Assembly: GCF_011043545.1 (NCBI RefSeq) | Contig: NZ_JAAKGP010000016.1 | Span: 1 to 63,360, forward strand | From: Rhodobacter sp. SGA-6-6 | GTDB lineage: Bacteria; Pseudomonadota; Alphaproteobacteria; Rhodobacterales; Rhodobacteraceae | Direction: 5' to 3' | Length of the DNA: 63,360 bases | Shown: one piece after another, positions 35,981 through 44,586 of the stretch | Layout of the letters: each line of letters begins with the position of its first letter | Position numbering within the stretch: position 1 is the first letter of the stretch | The notes under the pieces: generated by a model | Told to the model about the DNA's origin: nothing | Databases searched by the model: none | The model's input: the letters and a program-made list of their open reading frames with translations, nothing else | Position numbers and translations under genes: made by a program

Positions 35981-38324
35981 GGGTGATCCCCTTTTCGCCG
36001 TGGACCGCGGCATGGCGGGCGCGCTGTGCCTCGATCTGCTCTTCGGCCAGGGCATCCAGCACCCGCTCCATGGCGGGACCATGGGCCGTCACCTCGCTGC
36101 TCTCCAGATAGGCTTTGGCAAGCTCCAGCTGCCGCAGCGGATGCTCGGTGAACTTCTCCAGCACATCAACATGGCCAGCACGCAAGGCAGTCACCGCGTT
36201 CGGCGTGAGGTTGCGGTCGATCTGGGCGGCGAGGCGCTGCCCATCGGTCTCGATGAGCGGCTTCACATCCTCGGCCTCGGCCCGCTGCAGGAATGTCAAC
36301 ACATCCGGGGCAGTCTCGGTCATAAAGCGCCGTTCGGCATAATCCTGCCGGGCCTTGTCCTCGATGTCGAAGCTTCTCTCGCTGATATAGGCGCGTGAGG
36401 CGCCCATGGCGCGCAGCTGGTTGATCTCTTTCTGCACGGCAGCCCCGAACGCGTCATCCGGCATTTCCGCGCGGTAGCGGGCAACGGTGCGCGCGTCTTC
36501 CGTGATGGGCCCAAGATCATCCGAAGGATGGCGTAGGGCCAGGTCCATATCGCCCGCGTGGAGCCTGCGGTCCTTTTCCTCGACGGCAAACTCCTGCGGC
36601 TTGCGGCTGTCGGTGATCTTGTCCCAGGCTATCGAGGCCAGTTCGGCATGATCGGGCGACCTTTGTGCGAAGGCGTTGAAGGCGGCGCGGGCCTCTTCCA
36701 CCTCGACGGCACCGGCCCTGCGCACGGAAGGATCGTCCGAGAAGGGGTGGTCGAAATCCGTCCGGCGGAACTGAGCGACCAGCTGCTGGAAGTCCTGCCG
36801 CTCGGACGGAGCAAACACATCTGGCCGCTCGTCAGCCAGATTGCGTTCTGGCAGCATTACACGCTCGGCTAGAGAAGCCTCGGCATCCTCCGCTTCATCG
36901 GCTTCGTCCACCGCCCGCAGGATGCGTGCATCGGTCAAGGTATCACCCAGGCGGACATGAACGGCTTCCAGCCTATCGAGCGCTTCCTCGCGATCTTCGC
37001 CTTTCTCCAGATCGAGATCGCCGGCCTTGGCGATGGCGCGCAGATCCTGCGCCAGCCATTGCCGTTCGAGCGCGGCATTGCCTGCCCCCTCCCGCATGCG
37101 CGCGGCCACAGCTTCGGGATCGATGCCTGTGCCCTGCAGTGCCTCCGTGAGACGCGCCTTCACCCCATCATCGTCGAGGCGCGCCATCTGGTCCTCGCGC
37201 ATGTTGGCACGGGCATAGACCCCGTCCCGCGATGGTGCGTCGAGGAGCGCGGCCGAGCGGTCACCGAGCGGATTGAGATGCGCGACCGATGCCAGCACAT
37301 CGGTGAGCTTGCGCTCGATCTCCGGCCGCTCCGCCGCAGGCGCTCGGTCAATCGCCGCCTCGATCTGACGGATGTTCTGGGAAAACTCGGTGATCAGCGT
37401 GTCAAACGCTGTTTCGTCTTGGGACATGTAGATGGCTCCGTCAGATTGGATCTGACCGCCACTGGCAAGGATGGTGCTGGCCCGCTCGAGCGCCTCGGCC
37501 ACGTCGTCGAAGTTCGACCGGGATGCCTCGGCAGCCAGACCCCGATAGGCCAGCGCATTGCGCGCCACCGTCTCCAGGGCCGCGGCGAGATCAGCGCCTG
37601 TGCGCTGGCGCTCGACGGGCGGTCGGCCTTCGTCACGTGCCTTGTAGACCTCGTCGATCTCGGCACGGTAGGTCGTGACCCCCCGGTCAAGACGCCGTGT
37701 CGCCTCGAGCCGGATCCCGTGGACCTGCGCCGCCTCAACCATCGCCACCCGGAAGGCGTCGTAGTTGAAGTGGTGATCCTTCCCGAGAAAGAACATTTCG
37801 CCATCCTTGCTGCGGCGGTTCAGAACGATATGCGCATGTGGATGTGCGCGATCTTGGTGTATTGCAGCAATATAGTCGAATTGCGACCCCTCACCTTGAA
37901 AGAACCGCTCGCAGACCGCCTCGGTGATCGCGCGCACCTCTTCGCCGCTGGTGCCCACGGGAAACGCCATCAGAAGATGCGAGGTATGGCCGAGCTTCGG
38001 ACTGTGCCGCTCGCCCCATTGGTTCTCGAAGCGCCGCACGACCCGGTTGATCTCGGCCTCGGTCAGGGTCTTTTTGCCGTCATGGGTGCCGCGGCTGTCG
38101 AGGATATGGCTCGACTTGGTTGTGAGATAGGTCAGCTGTGCCTTCAGCTGCGCGCCCGTGTGGCAGCCGCCTTTCGAGATTGGCTTGAAGATAGCGGGCG
38201 AATAGCCCCGCGCCGCCCGGACCATATGAGCTTTCTTCGCCAGCCCCTGCCAGCTGCCTGAGACGCGGCTCCAGTGGCGATCAAAGAGGGCGGGCCCAAT
38301 ACCGCGCGCCTCACTCCGCGCCAT
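35973..38324 (-). CDS. virD2: VirD2/MobA-type relaxase
   Basis: The 783-residue relaxase nicks oriT and carries the strand into the recipient. The three-His metal motif is HPHAHIVLNRR at residues 161-171. HTSHLLMAFPVG near 113-124 is motif II, and the nucleophilic Tyr is probably in AQLTYLTTKSS near residue 66. The rest of the protein (about 250-783) is long, charged and helical without a recognisable helicase or primase. It overlaps the mobilisation protein gene upstream by 14 bases and virD4 downstream by eight, so the three are co-translated. Confidence 0.9.
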   Translation of the reverse strand: MARSEARGIGPALFDRHWSRVSGSWQGLAKKAHMVRAARGYSPAIFKPISKGGCHTGAQLKAQLTYLTTKSSHILDSRGTHDGKKTLTEAEINRVVRRFENQWGERHSPKLGHTSHLLMAFPVGTSGEEVRAITEAVCERFFQGEGSQFDYIAAIHQDRAHPHAHIVLNRRSKDGEMFFLGKDHHFNYDAFRVAMVEAAQVHGIRLEATRRLDRGVTTYRAEIDEVYKARDEGRPPVERQRTGADLAAALETVARNALAYRGLAAEASRSNFDDVAEALERASTILASGGQIQSDGAIYMSQDETAFDTLITEFSQNIRQIEAAIDRAPAAERPEIERKLTDVLASVAHLNPLGDRSAALLDAPSRDGVYARANMREDQMARLDDDGVKARLTEALQGTGIDPEAVAARMREGAGNAALERQWLAQDLRAIAKAGDLDLEKGEDREEALDRLEAVHVRLGDTLTDARILRAVDEADEAEDAEASLAERVMLPERNLADERPDVFAPSERQDFQQLVAQFRRTDFDHPFSDDPSVRRAGAVEVEEARAAFNAFAQRSPDHAELASIAWDKITDSRKPQEFAVEEKDRRLHAGDMDLALRHPSDDLGPITEDARTVARYRAEMPDDAFGAAVQKEINQLRAMGASRAYISERSFDIEDKARQDYAERRFMTETAPDVLTFLQRAEAEDVKPLIETDGQRLAAQIDRNLTPNAVTALRAGHVDVLEKFTEHPLRQLELAKAYLESSEVTAHGPAMERVLDALAEEQIEAQRARHAAVHGEKGITHG

Positions 38325-38913
38325 GCTGGGTCACCTGTTCCGCTTGCGGCCGCGCCAGACTGGCGAGAGCTTTAGTGACCTCAAGGTCCAATGTCCGGCG
38401 GCGTGCACGGAACATCTCCTGAATCTGGTCGGCCATATCGAAGACCAGCACCGCGAGATCGCGGATTTCGGCATGACTGGCGGGGGTGTAGGGCAGGCGC
38501 TCGCCTTTGAGCTTTGCCTCGTTCAGACGGCGCGCGACCTGGTTCACGTTGTTCCCGACCCGGTTCAGCGCCGCGCTCAAACCCTTCAGCTCATCCGTCA
38601 TGCCCTCATCGGGGCGCAGGAGATCGTCGGCAGCCAGCATCAGGCAGCGCATGGCATCTGACCGATGGGCAATGCCGCGCCGCGCGAGGGCTGCATCGAA
38701 GCCGCGAAGGTCGCGATCAGTGACCCGCATGGTCAGCACACGGGTGCGGCTGTCGTTGGCGGAGACGGCGGAACGACCCCGGCTCAGCACGTTGTAGACG
38801 GTCTTCGGGGAGACCTTCAGCGCCGCACTGATCGCACTGACTGAGACGCCTTTCGCCCGTTCCCGGACGATCTGACGGCGCTCCTGATCGGTCAGTCGGC
38901 GGGTGCTACCCAT
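38311..38913 (-). CDS. MobC/VirD1-like relaxosome protein with N-terminal HTH
   Basis: A 200-residue DNA-binding accessory protein for the relaxase. Residues about 1-50 are a helix-turn-helix of the resolvase/HTH_23 type (LTDQERRQIVRERAKGVSVSAISAALKVSPKTVYNVL). Then comes a ribbon-helix-helix-like part (RTRVLTMRVTDRDLRGFDAALARRG). Residues 110-140 carry the MobC motif LSAALNRVGNNVNQVARRLNEAK. The HTH fused to a MobC domain is uncommon. It starts next to the candidate oriT. Confidence 0.82.
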   Translation of the reverse strand: MGSTRRLTDQERRQIVRERAKGVSVSAISAALKVSPKTVYNVLSRGRSAVSANDSRTRVLTMRVTDRDLRGFDAALARRGIAHRSDAMRCLMLAADDLLRPDEGMTDELKGLSAALNRVGNNVNQVARRLNEAKLKGERLPYTPASHAEIRDLAVLVFDMADQIQEMFRARRRTLDLEVTKALASLARPQAEQVTQHGAE

Positions 38914-38946
38914 GTGAAGTATACGTTCCTATTTCTTGCCAACTTC

Positions 38947-39032
38947 GTACAAGCCCGCCTTCTCCCAGCACAAGCGGAGAAGGCACCAAGGGCTTGTACT
39001 CAATGTAGAAAATCGGCCTCTCGGGCCGATTT
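38947..39032. other. candidate oriT: two nested and adjacent inverted repeats
   Basis: Just upstream of the divergent mobC gene lie strong inverted repeats. GTACAAGCCC (38947-38956) pairs with GGGCTTGTAC (38990-38999), with an inner CTTCTCC (38959-38965) and GGAGAAG (38976-38982). A second stem has arms AAATCGGCC (39010-39018) and GGCCGATTT (39024-39032). Their position between relaxase genes and VirC-like genes is where oriT is expected. I could not identify the nick site by comparison with a known sequence. Confidence 0.55.
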
Positions 39033-39070
39033 GACGTCCTTTGGCAAATGCAGCGCGCAAGGCGCTCAAT

Positions 39071-39345
39071 GCAACGCGTCCCGCGTTGCCTGCACCGCGC
39101 ATCGCGTCCTTTGGACTGCGTCTTGCGCGCCCTGCAGCACGGCTTCTGGCAAGTGTCAGATGGCCCGTGCTGCCCGCATCGCGCGTGGTGCCCGATGGTC
39201 CACGTCCCGTGCGGTATGCGTCACGCTTCCTGCGTCGCGCACTATGGCCGATGTGGCATGTCGCGCGTCATCTGGGGACCGCATCGCGCGGACGGGAGAA
39301 CGCCAGGTGTCACGAGCGTGGTGCTTTTCGCTCCCTGCGCGATGC
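39071..39345. repeat. GCATCGCGC-like repeats, possible parS or overdrive-like sites
   Basis: The motif GCATCGCGC and one-base variants occur at about 39099, 39177, 39232 and 39281, and inverted (GCGCGATGC) at 39337-39345. An eight-base perfect inverted repeat, GCAACGCG (39071-39078) and CGCGTTGC (39082-39089), opens the array. The sequence lies directly before the ParA/VirC1-like gene. It could be the binding site for the VirC2-like protein or a centromere. Confidence 0.45.
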
Positions 39346-39474
39346 ACCATGGACCCCGCATTCCGCCTGAGGCAGCCCGCATCCCGTCTTCTGCTTGACG
39401 CCGTCGCGCGCGGGGGTTAGCGACGATGAAACATCTTTGCTGCGTTTCACTATTCTTGTGAGAGGTCCGCCCCC

Positions 39475-40194
39475 ATGCCGAACGACAATCTCGTGGTGAT
39501 CGCCGCGATGGCCCGGAAAGGGGGGAGTGGCAAGACCACGCTCTCGCGCGCCCTGATCAGCGCTGCTGTTGCCGCTGGCCGTCGCGTCCTTCTGATCGAT
39601 ACCGACAGCACCGGCGTGCTTGGCACCTGGCACAAGCGGGCTGAAGCCGCGGGGCTGGGATCACCGCTCCTGCGCTCGGCAACCGTCGAAAGCGTGGGGG
39701 CCGTGGATCGCCGGATCGAGCAGGTCTATGCGGCGGGATCGGCCGATTTCATCTTCATCGACACGGCCGGCGTCGGGGCTGAGTGGTCGGACGGGATCGC
39801 CATTCTGGCCGATCACATCGTGACGCCTGTGATGCTCTCGACTTCGGATCTCGATGTCGGCGCGCAGACCGCCGACTGGTTCGAGAAGCTCCGCGCCCGC
39901 GTCGATGACCCCGACAGCCTGCCCCGCCACCACGTGGTCCTGAACATGGTCGACCCCAAGACCACCCGTGCCGATGCTACCCTCATTGAGGCGGCGATCG
40001 CGCGGTTTCCGGTAGTCGAGACGGTGATGATGCGGCGGAACGTCTACAAGGAGATGGACGAGAAGGGCCTCCTGCACGCTGTGGCCTTGCAAAAGCAGGC
40101 CGATCCGAACCCCCTCATGCGCCCCCATGTGCGCCATGTGGTGGAGGCCCTCGAAGAGGCGACCGACATCCTCAACAACATCCTGGCCGCGTGA
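39475..40194 (+). CDS. ParA-family ATPase, VirC1-like
   Basis: A 239-residue P-loop ATPase with the deviant Walker A ARKGGSGKTTLS near residues 14-25, the LLIDTDSTG motif (residues 39-47) and FIFIDTAGVGAEW for Walker B. It starts at ATG 39475. VirC1 of Ti plasmids is a ParA relative that brings the relaxosome to the pole and raises T-strand yield. This gene's place opposite virD2/mobC and before a VirC2-like gene fits that role. A plasmid partition role is the alternative. Confidence 0.8.
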   Translation: MPNDNLVVIAAMARKGGSGKTTLSRALISAAVAAGRRVLLIDTDSTGVLGTWHKRAEAAGLGSPLLRSATVESVGAVDRRIEQVYAAGSADFIFIDTAGVGAEWSDGIAILADHIVTPVMLSTSDLDVGAQTADWFEKLRARVDDPDSLPRHHVVLNMVDPKTTRADATLIEAAIARFPVVETVMMRRNVYKEMDEKGLLHAVALQKQADPNPLMRPHVRHVVEALEEATDILNNILAA

Positions 40195-40204
40195 GGACGG
40201 GGTT

Positions 40205-40852
40205 GTGAGGAAGAAGATCCCGACCATCACACGGCCCGACCCGGCTTATGCTGCATCCCTGCGTCCAGAGGTGGGAGAAGACCCGGGAAGGGAAAAGGTT
40301 CTGCGAACTGAGACGAAGGCAGAACCTGCAAACGTCGAGCCTGTGGTCTTGGACAGTCACGCTGTTTCGCCGCCAAGTACGCAGCCTGCGCCCGCTTCTC
40401 AGCCCAGCCAGGAGACAGCCGGGCGTGCAGCATCCGCTGCCATGGTATCTCCCATCCGCCCACGCCGCATTCCGGCGACGCGCAAGATCGACATCCGGGT
40501 GAACGCGCTGGAACGGCAGGAGGAAGCCCTGATCGACTGCGGCGTCGATCCGGCCCATGTCATCCGCGCCGCCCTGCGCCGTGCAGTGAAGAACTGGGAG
40601 CTCGGGCCCGACTTCATCCCTCCCGCCGAGGAGCGGCGCACGCGGATCACCGAATGGCGTGCACGAACCTCGCTGGCAGTCGATGACGCCACTGTGACCA
40701 CCCTCCTGCGCGCCCACGACCCGCTCAACGTGATGAGCAAATGGACCCTGATCCGCGGGCAGTTGGAGCCCCGAGTCTGGGCCGAGATCGACGCTATCCT
40801 GAGCGAGATCGCCGCCTATGCTGCGGTGCCGCACGGAGATGACGAAGTCTAA
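40205..40852 (+). CDS. VirC2-like ribbon-helix-helix protein (tentative)
   Basis: A 215-residue protein begins at GTG 40205, 10 bases after the ParA-like gene. Its N-terminal 85 residues are disordered and Pro-rich. The C-terminal half starts RKIDIRVNALERQEEALIDCGVDPAHVIRAALRRAVKNWELG, a strand-helix-helix pattern typical of ribbon-helix-helix DNA-binding proteins, and continues with a helical domain. Ti-plasmid VirC2 has the same order and partner. The assignment rests on synteny and fold pattern rather than a clear sequence match. Confidence 0.6.
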   Translation: MRKKIPTITRPDPAYAASLRPEVGEDPGREKVLRTETKAEPANVEPVVLDSHAVSPPSTQPAPASQPSQETAGRAASAAMVSPIRPRRIPATRKIDIRVNALERQEEALIDCGVDPAHVIRAALRRAVKNWELGPDFIPPAEERRTRITEWRARTSLAVDDATVTTLLRAHDPLNVMSKWTLIRGQLEPRVWAEIDAILSEIAAYAAVPHGDDEV

Positions 40853-41009
40853 CCCATTGTTTAGGCGCGTTTCCGCCAAGCATCCGATCACAATTTTCCC
40901 GAAAGCACCTGTTCATCTTGCAGTTGCAGAAACCAGTCATTAACAACCCTGCCAAGGATAGAGTGGCCTCCTTTTTCCCGGTGCAGAGGTCCAGGTAGAG
41001 GAGCAGATT

Positions 41010-41180
41010 ATGTCCAACACAGCCCGCCTGACAGGCGAACCCATCATGCGCATCCTCTGCAAGAAGACCGACGCCCTTGTGGGCTATCTTTACCAGTGGA
41101 ACAACGGCGACCTCCAACCGGCATGGATCAACGAGGCCATGGCCGAGGTCCGCTACGAGCCCATGGTACAGGCCGCCTGA
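41010..41180 (+). CDS. small conserved protein (56 residues)
   Basis: ATG 41010 with AGAGGAG upstream opens a 56-residue frame. It contains MRILCKKTDALVGYLYQWNNGDLQPAW, ends RYEPMVQAA, and shows good codon use. It is soluble, with one Cys. Small genes of this sort often accompany conjugation genes in Rhodobacterales plasmids. Function unknown. Confidence 0.55.
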   Translation: MSNTARLTGEPIMRILCKKTDALVGYLYQWNNGDLQPAWINEAMAEVRYEPMVQAA

Positions 41181-41220
41181 AGCGGGGAGACGCCCAGCTG
41201 GTTAAACGCCAGCGCTCGGG

Positions 41221-41294
41221 ATGATGCATAGAATTCGCTTTCATGCATCATGAGTCGCCATTATTGTGAGTTATAGAAACGGATCCTATAGCTC
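41221..41294. promoter_or_regulatory. two inverted repeats before the fic gene
   Basis: ATGATGCAT (41221-41229) and ATGCATCAT (41243-41251) are perfect nine-base arms separated by 13 bases. A second imperfect pair, GAGTTATAG (41268-41276) and CTATAGCTC (41286-41294), ends at the base before the fic ATG. These may be operators for a regulator or for Fic-type autoregulation; the AT-rich spacer at 41261-41290 is the likely promoter. Confidence 0.45.
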
Positions 41295-42395
41295 ATGCGC
41301 TGGAACTGGAATCAACCCGACTGGCCGAATTTCGTCTATGACAGCGCTGCCATCGAACCTCTCGAGCGGCGGTTCCTACTGTCATCCGGCGAGATTCTCG
41401 GCGCCGTCCGCCATGTGACCGGCAATGAACGCGACCGCCTGCGCATCGAACTTCTGAGTGAAGAGGCGATGCGGACAAGCGCCATCGAAGGCGAGGTGCT
41501 AGACAGGGGCAGTGTGCAATCCTCCCTCCGGCGGCAATTCGGTCTGATCACTGACGGTGCGCCATCGAAGCCCAAGGAACAGGGCGTCGCAGAGATGATG
41601 GTCGACGTCTACTCGACCTACGGCGCGCCTCTGACCCACGAGACCCTCAGCCGATGGCACGGGATGCTCCTGGCACATGACCGCGGGCTCGAAACCATCG
41701 GGGCCTACCGGCGACATGCCGACGCGATGCAGATCGTCTCCGGTCGCATCGACCGGCCGACGGTGCATTTCGAGGCGCCGCCCTCCGCGCAGGTCCAGGG
41801 CGAGATGGACGTGTTCGTCGACTGGTTCAACCGAACGGCGCCAGACGGCACAACGCCCCTGCCAGCACTAACCCGCGCGGCGCTTGGGCACCTCTGGTTC
41901 GAAAGCATCCATCCCTTCGAGGACGGCAATGGTCGCCTCGGCCGCGCCTTGGCGGAAAAGTCCCTTGCGCAGAACATCGGCCAGCCGAGCCTAATCGCGC
42001 TGGCCTATACGATCGAACGGGACCGGAAAGCCTACTACGACCAGCTCGAAACCCACCAGAAGACGCTGGACGTAACCGGCTGGCTGATCTGGTTCGCCGA
42101 GATCGTTCTGAAGGCGCAGCAGGTAACGCTGACACGGGTCGCGTTCTTCATCGCCAAGGCGAAGTTCTACGACCAGTTCCGTGATCGACTGAACGAGCGA
42201 CAAGCCAAGGTGATTGAGCGCATGTTCCGCGAGGGGCCCGACGGGTTCAAAGGCGGCCTCAGCGCCGAGAACTACATCGCCATAACCGGCACGTCACGCG
42301 CCACCACAACGCGGGACCTGCAGGACCTGGTGGAGATGGGCGCGCTTAGCCGTACCGGGGAGCGGCGCCATACGCGGTATTGGCTCATGGTTTGA
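41295..42395 (+). CDS. Fic-domain AMP transferase
   Basis: A 366-residue Fic protein. The catalytic motif HPFEDGNGRLGR is complete at about residues 204-215, so AMP transfer activity is expected. The inhibitory helix motif TSAIEGE lies N-terminally at about 59-65, in the class II arrangement, so the protein is probably self-inhibited. The C-terminal 80 residues form a winged-helix-like segment (SAENYIAITGTSRATTTRDLQDLVEMGALSR). No separate antitoxin gene is seen. It may act as a stabilising or defence module next to the conjugation genes. Confidence 0.88.
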   Translation: MRWNWNQPDWPNFVYDSAAIEPLERRFLLSSGEILGAVRHVTGNERDRLRIELLSEEAMRTSAIEGEVLDRGSVQSSLRRQFGLITDGAPSKPKEQGVAEMMVDVYSTYGAPLTHETLSRWHGMLLAHDRGLETIGAYRRHADAMQIVSGRIDRPTVHFEAPPSAQVQGEMDVFVDWFNRTAPDGTTPLPALTRAALGHLWFESIHPFEDGNGRLGRALAEKSLAQNIGQPSLIALAYTIERDRKAYYDQLETHQKTLDVTGWLIWFAEIVLKAQQVTLTRVAFFIAKAKFYDQFRDRLNERQAKVIERMFREGPDGFKGGLSAENYIAITGTSRATTTRDLQDLVEMGALSRTGERRHTRYWLMV

Positions 42396-42414
42396 GATAA
42401 AACCGCTACAATCA

Positions 42415-44586
42415 TCAGACCGTGAAAATGCCAGTTGGCGTCCCCGACCATGAAATGCGGAGAGCTTTTTTCGCCCGGGTCGCAGCGACATGCAGGAGGG
42501 ACCGGTACTGCATGATAATGTCCTCCTTATCTGCCGGATCCACGGCGGCCCGGAGCGCACCCGGTGGCGGGAAGGCCGCCTCGGACAGGAAGGGGATCGC
42601 CACGGCGAAGAACTCGAGCCCCTTCGCCCGGTGCATCGTGGTGATCCGAATCCCCGGAACGGACCGGTCGTCCGCACCGGACTGGAGCATCACCGTCTCG
42701 ATACCGGCCGCGCGGAGCGCCGCCTGAACCCGGTCCGCGTCGGCGCGACGCGCGCACAGGACCCCGATGTCGGAGAGGCGGATCTGGTCGGGCGGCAGGG
42801 CCCGGACCCAGGCCACCAGCCCGTCCAGCTCCTCCGCCTCTGTCCGGCACCCGACCAGCTCGGGGGCGGCCCCGCGCATGAGGCTGACATAACCGCGTAG
42901 GGTATCCGTCCCTTCATCAAGATCGTCAACGCTGACCCCCTCGAGAACCGAGACCGCCCAGGCCCGGATCTCCTGCGTGGTCCGGTAGTTCAGGCGGAGG
43001 CGCTTCGAGCGGCCGCGCACGTTGATCCCGCAGGCGGACATGGCGGCCCGCCGCCCATAGATCCGCTGATGCGCGTCGCCCACGATGAAGAGGGAGTTCC
43101 GGTCCCCCGCCGGGGTCTCGGGCATGATCGCGCGGATCAGCCGGAACGCCTGTTCGCCCATGTCCTGCGCCTCATCGACGATGACCGCGCTGTAGGGCAG
43201 GTTCGGCGCTTCGGAGGTCAGGATCTCGGTCGCCTCGCGGTAAGCGTCGTCAGGCTCCGCGAGCCCTTCGCTGATCAGCCGGGCCCGGTAATCGGCGAAG
43301 ATGTCCCACAGCACCGCCCGCTTCTTGCGGTCGAGAGGGGTGCCCCGGCCGGCCCGGGACGCCTTCAGGTATCCCTTCTGATCGGTCAGCCCCTTCGCCT
43401 GGACGATCTGCGCCCATTCCGCGCGAACGAACGGCTCAGACAGCCCCTCGGGCAGCTCGTGATCATCGAAGACCTCCTTCCACACCTGGTCCAGCCGGTC
43501 CCGCGCCTCGCCGAAGAAGGCGACCTCGCGGGCGAAGCTCTTGCGCTTGAGGAACTGAGAGACCCAGCGGTCGAGGTTGATCACCTCGATCCGGGGCGGG
43601 CGGGCGTCCAGATGGTCAGGGCACAGGGTCCGGAGGTTCGCCTCGATGTCATGCGCGAGGCTGGTCGTGAAGGTGGTCAGAAGGACCCGCTGGCCGGATC
43701 GGGTCGGATCGTTTTTGATCTGGTCTGCAAGGTGCTTGGCCCGGTGCATCGCGACGACAGTCTTGCCGGTACCAGCCCCGCCCCGGACCAGAACCGGCCC
43801 GTTGTAGTCCCGGTAGGCGATCTTGCGCTGTTCGGGGTGCAGGAACACGCGCCAGCCCTCAAGTCCCTCCTCGAAAACGCGGCGCAGCTCCTCCTCGCTT
43901 TCGGGAATGAAGATGGTCTGGCGGCTCTGCTCGGTCTCGATCAGCTTTCCGAAGGTCAGCTCCGCGGCGGGCTGCTGCGGTTCCGCGTCCGGTTCCGCGC
44001 CGACCCCGGTCAGGGACTGGATTTCCTCATCCGCATAACCGGCCGCGACCGCGTAAAGGATCTGATAGGTGAGCGGATCGAACCGGTCCTCCGCGCCTTC
44101 CAGCGCCTCGATCGTGGGGATCTGACGAACGGCCGTCAGCTCCTCCTCCGGCACGCCGAGGGCGCGCAGCCTTGCATCCGTCACCTCGTCGAAGAGGCGA
44201 GGAGCGTAGGTATCCGGCGTCGCCACCGGTTCGACAACCGCGTCCACCTCCTCAATCACCCGGATCCGGTTCGTTTCCGGGTCGAGCTTGACCCGGCGCC
44301 CTGCCGCCCAGCGGTAGGCCTTGTCGTGCTCGTTGACATGCACGAACATGATGTCGCGGCCGACCTCGAAGGCGATGGCCCGATACCCCTGGTCGACCCG
44401 CATGGACTTGATCGAGCTGTCCCTCGATCCTTCCACCGTTTCCAGGTTCAGCCCATTCGCGGACGGGTCCGACATATACTTGGTCATCAGGTCCATGAAC
44501 CGGAGCGCAACCCGGTCCGGCAGTTTCCGCAGGCTCTTCATGCAGCCGATGTCGTAGGAGACCCGCTTGGTCATTGTGTCTGTCAT
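42415..44586 (-). CDS. UvrD-family SF1 helicase with N-terminal RelE-like domain
   Basis: A 723-residue fusion. Residues about 5-95 (LPDRVALRFMDLMTKYMSDP, then SSIKSMRVDQGYRAIAFEVGRDIMFVHVNEHDKAYRWA) have the RelE/ParE toxin-fold pattern. Residues 240-723 are a UvrD/PcrA-type helicase: Walker A RGGAGTGKTVVAMHR near 267, VDEAQDMGEQAF near 468, GDAHQRIYGRR, LRLNYRTTQEIR, TMHRAKGLEF near 648 and VAATRAK at the end. It is translated by four-base overlap (ATGA) after the giant helicase gene and is the last gene of the defence-like operon. Confidence 0.85.
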   Translation of the reverse strand: MTDTMTKRVSYDIGCMKSLRKLPDRVALRFMDLMTKYMSDPSANGLNLETVEGSRDSSIKSMRVDQGYRAIAFEVGRDIMFVHVNEHDKAYRWAAGRRVKLDPETNRIRVIEEVDAVVEPVATPDTYAPRLFDEVTDARLRALGVPEEELTAVRQIPTIEALEGAEDRFDPLTYQILYAVAAGYADEEIQSLTGVGAEPDAEPQQPAAELTFGKLIETEQSRQTIFIPESEEELRRVFEEGLEGWRVFLHPEQRKIAYRDYNGPVLVRGGAGTGKTVVAMHRAKHLADQIKNDPTRSGQRVLLTTFTTSLAHDIEANLRTLCPDHLDARPPRIEVINLDRWVSQFLKRKSFAREVAFFGEARDRLDQVWKEVFDDHELPEGLSEPFVRAEWAQIVQAKGLTDQKGYLKASRAGRGTPLDRKKRAVLWDIFADYRARLISEGLAEPDDAYREATEILTSEAPNLPYSAVIVDEAQDMGEQAFRLIRAIMPETPAGDRNSLFIVGDAHQRIYGRRAAMSACGINVRGRSKRLRLNYRTTQEIRAWAVSVLEGVSVDDLDEGTDTLRGYVSLMRGAAPELVGCRTEAEELDGLVAWVRALPPDQIRLSDIGVLCARRADADRVQAALRAAGIETVMLQSGADDRSVPGIRITTMHRAKGLEFFAVAIPFLSEAAFPPPGALRAAVDPADKEDIIMQYRSLLHVAATRAKKALRISWSGTPTGIFTV

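Noticed and set aside
38914-39420. A 168-residue plus-strand reading frame in the space between mobC and the ParA-like gene
   Set aside because: Its translation is dominated by Cys, Arg, Ala and Ser with no domain character, and the DNA is explained better by inverted and direct repeats of an oriT/parS-like region.
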